DNA of 64,000 nucleotides from Gari tellinella. Lineage: Eukaryota; Mollusca; Bivalvia; Cardiida; Psammobiidae. Both the position numbers and the translations under genes were made by a program. This document shows positions 61,695 through 64,000 of the stretch, piece after piece; position 1 is the stretch's first letter; every line of letters begins with the position of its first letter. The stretch covers positions 45,560,070 to 45,624,069 of the forward strand of contig OV277867.1 of assembly GCA_922989275.2 (NCBI GenBank), given 5' to 3'. The notes beneath the pieces were generated by a model. It saw nothing but the letters and a program-made list of their open reading frames with translations, was not told the origin of the DNA and made no database searches.

Positions 61695-61733
61695 GTATAG
61701 ACTTCATACAATCTGTAGCAGTTTTAACCCATT

Positions 61734-61978
61734 ACCCAAATTCAATAATCCGTTTCTACTTTTGAAGATATTGGACCACTAAAAGCAGGTTGAAAGTAAA
61801 GCAGAATGCGCCTTAAGGCGCATTCTGCTTTACTTTCAGCATGCTTTAAGCTATTAATATGCTAGAATATAGAAAATTATTATGATTTTTATTTGTGACA
61901 ATATAAATTGGAACTTTTTTCTTCATTATAGGAATTAATTAAAGGCATAGAAAGGCATATTATGGGGTAATGGGTTAA
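61734..61978 (+). mobile_element. Family A hairpin MITE just after exon 11
   Basis: TTAA at 61734 and 61975; core 61780-61852 with perfect apex GCGCCTTAAGGCGC. It starts 39 nt after the exon 11 donor. Confidence 0.86.
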
Positions 61979-62127
61979 CTCACTAATATGTTACATAGTT
62001 TCAGAGTCTTGGAGCACATGGCTTTGTATGTGAATAGACAGCGGGTTGTAATGTACATGTTTGTATAGAGTTTTACAAAGTTCATACATCAGAATTGATA
62101 ATAAATTGTAATGTATTTGACCAGAGT

Positions 62128-62278
62128 TTAACTCTTTACTATATAACCCTTTTAAAGTATTGAAGACAGGTGACCACTTAAAGCAGGTTGCCTTCAGGCA
62201 CATTCTGCTGTACTTTCAAACTGCTTAAAGTGGTCACCTGTCATCAAAGCTAAAAACAGGTTATGGAGTAAAGGGTTA
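62128..62278. mobile_element. Fully symmetrical family A variant
   Basis: Both ends carry the same (left) flank: ATTGAAGACAGGTGACCAC and GTGGTCACCTGTCATCAAAG pair, as do TTTACTATATAACC and GGTTATGGAGTAAAGG. The inner core is partly deleted (AGGTTGCCTTCAGGCACATT). Confidence 0.8.
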
Positions 62279-62829
62279 TAATTCTGATGCATGAACTTTG
62301 TATACAATTTATAACACCAAGTTTATTGTCTGTATATTACTATCAGTATGAGATAATTTGCATTAAATATTCATGTAGTTGTAGACTTAAATAATAGATT
62401 TAATTATAGGTTTAAAAGATATAATCATTTTAAATGTATGATGAGATATTAAAAAAAAAAAATTCTCATGATCAGAATATATGACTACCCATTCAACAAT
62501 AAATCTAGTTCAGTTTTCTTTGTTGAGATTGAAATACATGTATCAGATTCATATGGAAACTGACCTGGCAGCATATACCATATAAAATGTCCTTCAATTT
62601 GCATATAATTAGCAATAATGAGAATTTAAACCTTTTCCCACAAAACCTTTCAGCTGATCTCCAAGACCACAAGACAACTATACCTGAGAATAGTCATTTT
62701 CTAGCTAATACATTACTTGTTTCAATATAACCACTACAAACTCTTTAAACTTAGTTGCTTTATGTCTATTTTTTACTGAAAGATATATTCAGATCAACTT
62801 TTGAGTTTTTATTCAGCAAGTGATCTGCA
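62279..62829. other. Intron without a clear feature
   Basis: AT-rich with a poly-A run near 62451; no exon, ORF or hairpin supported. Confidence 0.5.
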
Positions 62830-63056
62830 TTAACTCTTCGTATGCTGGGTAATTTTTGGTCATCTGCAACCATTGTCGTCTGCTACTGTTCTAAAATGAG
62901 AATTTTCAAAATTTCTTTTCAAAAACAGGGTCAGAGTGTCATACAGTTTGGATCCTGATGAGACACCGCATTACGCGGCGTCTCATTTGAATCCAAACTG
63001 TTTGCAAAGGTAATCACTGTGGCAGATATATATGTCGCTAGCATGCAAAGAGTTAA
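62830..63056 (+). mobile_element. Family D hairpin MITE, complete
   Basis: TTAACTCTTCGTATGCTGGG and GCTAGCATGCAAAGAGTTAA ends; core 62944-63002 (ACAGTTTGGATCCTGATGAG and ACACCGCATTACGCGG). Confidence 0.86.
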
Positions 63057-63344
63057 AGCTGTTTGTAAATGTGAATGAAAAAGGGAGTAATTTGACCAAT
63101 CGTTATAGGTTTATCACTTAGGCTGACACATCATGGCTGACATATCATCTACTAGTGTTTCCTTTCTAGTTTTGAATTTCTGGTGAAACAGACTTTTATG
63201 CTTTTAAAATTATAAAACCCATTCAAATGTGAGAAAGTTTCGAAAAGTGATTCCCACAATAGAATTATTTAATTGTTCAGTGTCCTGGTTTTTTTGCAGT
63301 AAAATCTGTTGCAAAATCGTCATGTTGAGTAAGAATCGCCAGGA

Positions 63345-63415
63345 TCTCGAAGAACAAAAGTAATGCAGAAGTTCCTTTAGAACTTTGAGGATTACTTTTG
63401 ATCTTCATTAAGTTT
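63345..63415. repeat. TTAATGCAG-type decayed hairpin
   Basis: GAACAAAAGTAATGCAGAAG, TTCCTTTAGAAC and an inverse arm ATTACTTTTGATCTTCATTAAG. Confidence 0.58.
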
Positions 63416-63515
63416 AAATTTATTTTTCGGCAAGATGTCTATTTGTTTTTTGCATTGACTCTATAGCAAAGAGTAGTCTGGATATTTTAATTTTGTACCA
63501 TCTATGAATGTTTAA

Positions 63516-63775
63516 TTAACCCTTTACCAAAAGCCTGTTTCTAGCTCTGAGGACAGATGACTGCTTAATTTAGATTGAAATTTAAGCAGAATGCACCTTA
63601 ACCCTTAAGGTGCATTCTGCTTTATTTTCAGCTTGCTTTAAGCTACAATCTGCTAGGATAATAAAAGAAAATATATTTATGGTGCATATTCTTGACAGTA
63701 TAAAGTAGATCTATTTTCTTCATTGTATGAGTAAATAAAAGGTATAAAACATGTAGTTGCAGAGTAATGGGTTAA
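63516..63775 (+). mobile_element. Family A copy with a TTAA-CCC-TTAA apex
   Basis: TTAA at 63516 and 63772; the core apex reads CACC-TTAA-CCC-TTAA-GGTG (63598-63608) instead of CCTTAAGG. Confidence 0.85.
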
Positions 63776-63822
63776 ATGAAATCTTAGTTTTCACTGCAAG
63801 GAGACATGCATTGGGATAGGCT

Positions 63823-64000
63823 TAAAACCCTTTACCCCATAACCTGTTTTTAGTTTTGAAGACATGTTACCACTAAAAGCAGGTTGAAAGTAAAGCAGAA
63901 TGTGCCTTAAGCATGCTTTGCTTTCAGCCTGCTTTAAGCTATTATCGGTTTGGATACAGAAAATATTTCTTACACAGCATATTCATGATCGAATAGAATT
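63823..64000 (+). mobile_element. Family A copy cut by the window edge
   Basis: TTAAAACCCTTTACCCCATAAC, GAAGACATGTTACCACTAAAAG, a core with a shortened right arm, and the flank to 64000. Confidence 0.8.

Noticed and set aside
1..64000. CRISPR array from the many short repeats
   Set aside because: Repeats are palindromic transposon cores of variable spacing in intron-rich animal DNA; no regular spacers or cas genes.

Overview
The window looks like intron-rich genomic DNA of an invertebrate animal, most likely a bivalve or related lophotrochozoan (inference from gene structure, AT-rich introns and repeat content). There are no operons, rRNA genes, CRISPR arrays or functional tRNA genes.

One large gene runs along the + strand for nearly the whole window. 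Eleven exons (2462 to 61694) join in a single open frame of 574 codons plus one base. They encode the N-terminal part of a LOXHD1-like protein: a basic Pro/Ser/Tyr-rich leader followed by three PLAT (polycystin-1/lipoxygenase/alpha-toxin) domains. The gene continues beyond the right edge. Intron 7 is 12.6 kb and intron 10 is 32.8 kb with a GC donor. Exon 7 (248 nt, most of PLAT2) is exactly as long as exons 9 and 10 together (145+103 nt, the same part of PLAT3), so the repeated domains differ by one intron.

Inside intron 10, on the opposite strand (50648 to 52829), lies a second gene. Its long exon encodes a signal peptide, about 540 residues rich in coiled coil and a Cys-containing C-terminal domain that I cannot name. 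The exon ends at a good splice donor, and its partner exon was not found.

Almost everything else is intron filled with short non-autonomous DNA transposons, most built around a 60-80 nt near-perfect palindrome. At least five end families (A, B, C, D, I/J) begin and end in TTAA followed by CCC/CTC, as expected of piggyBac-type target duplication. Others have TA-flanked Tc1/mariner-like ends, and one has hAT-like ends with an 8-bp target duplication. The same hairpin core recurs inside elements with unrelated ends, and several copies are inserted in the apex TTAA of another copy's palindrome. Nested composites include a 4.37-kb long-inverted-repeat element (13122-17490) enclosing a dead LINE reverse transcriptase, a 0.5-kb inverted-repeat element carrying a tRNA-like unit (5536-6069), and a roughly 2-kb palindrome/tandem-repeat block (19277-21235) that splits a family A copy. 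A second LINE fragment lies at 59.1-59.5 kb.

Layout: 0-9.1 kb, exons 1-7 with hairpin elements packed into the introns; 9.1-21.7 kb, intron 7 with the large composites; 21.7-28.8 kb, exons 8-10 and the hAT element; 28.8-61.6 kb, intron 10 with about 30 hairpin elements and the nested antisense gene; 61.6-64 kb, exon 11 and the start of the next intron.
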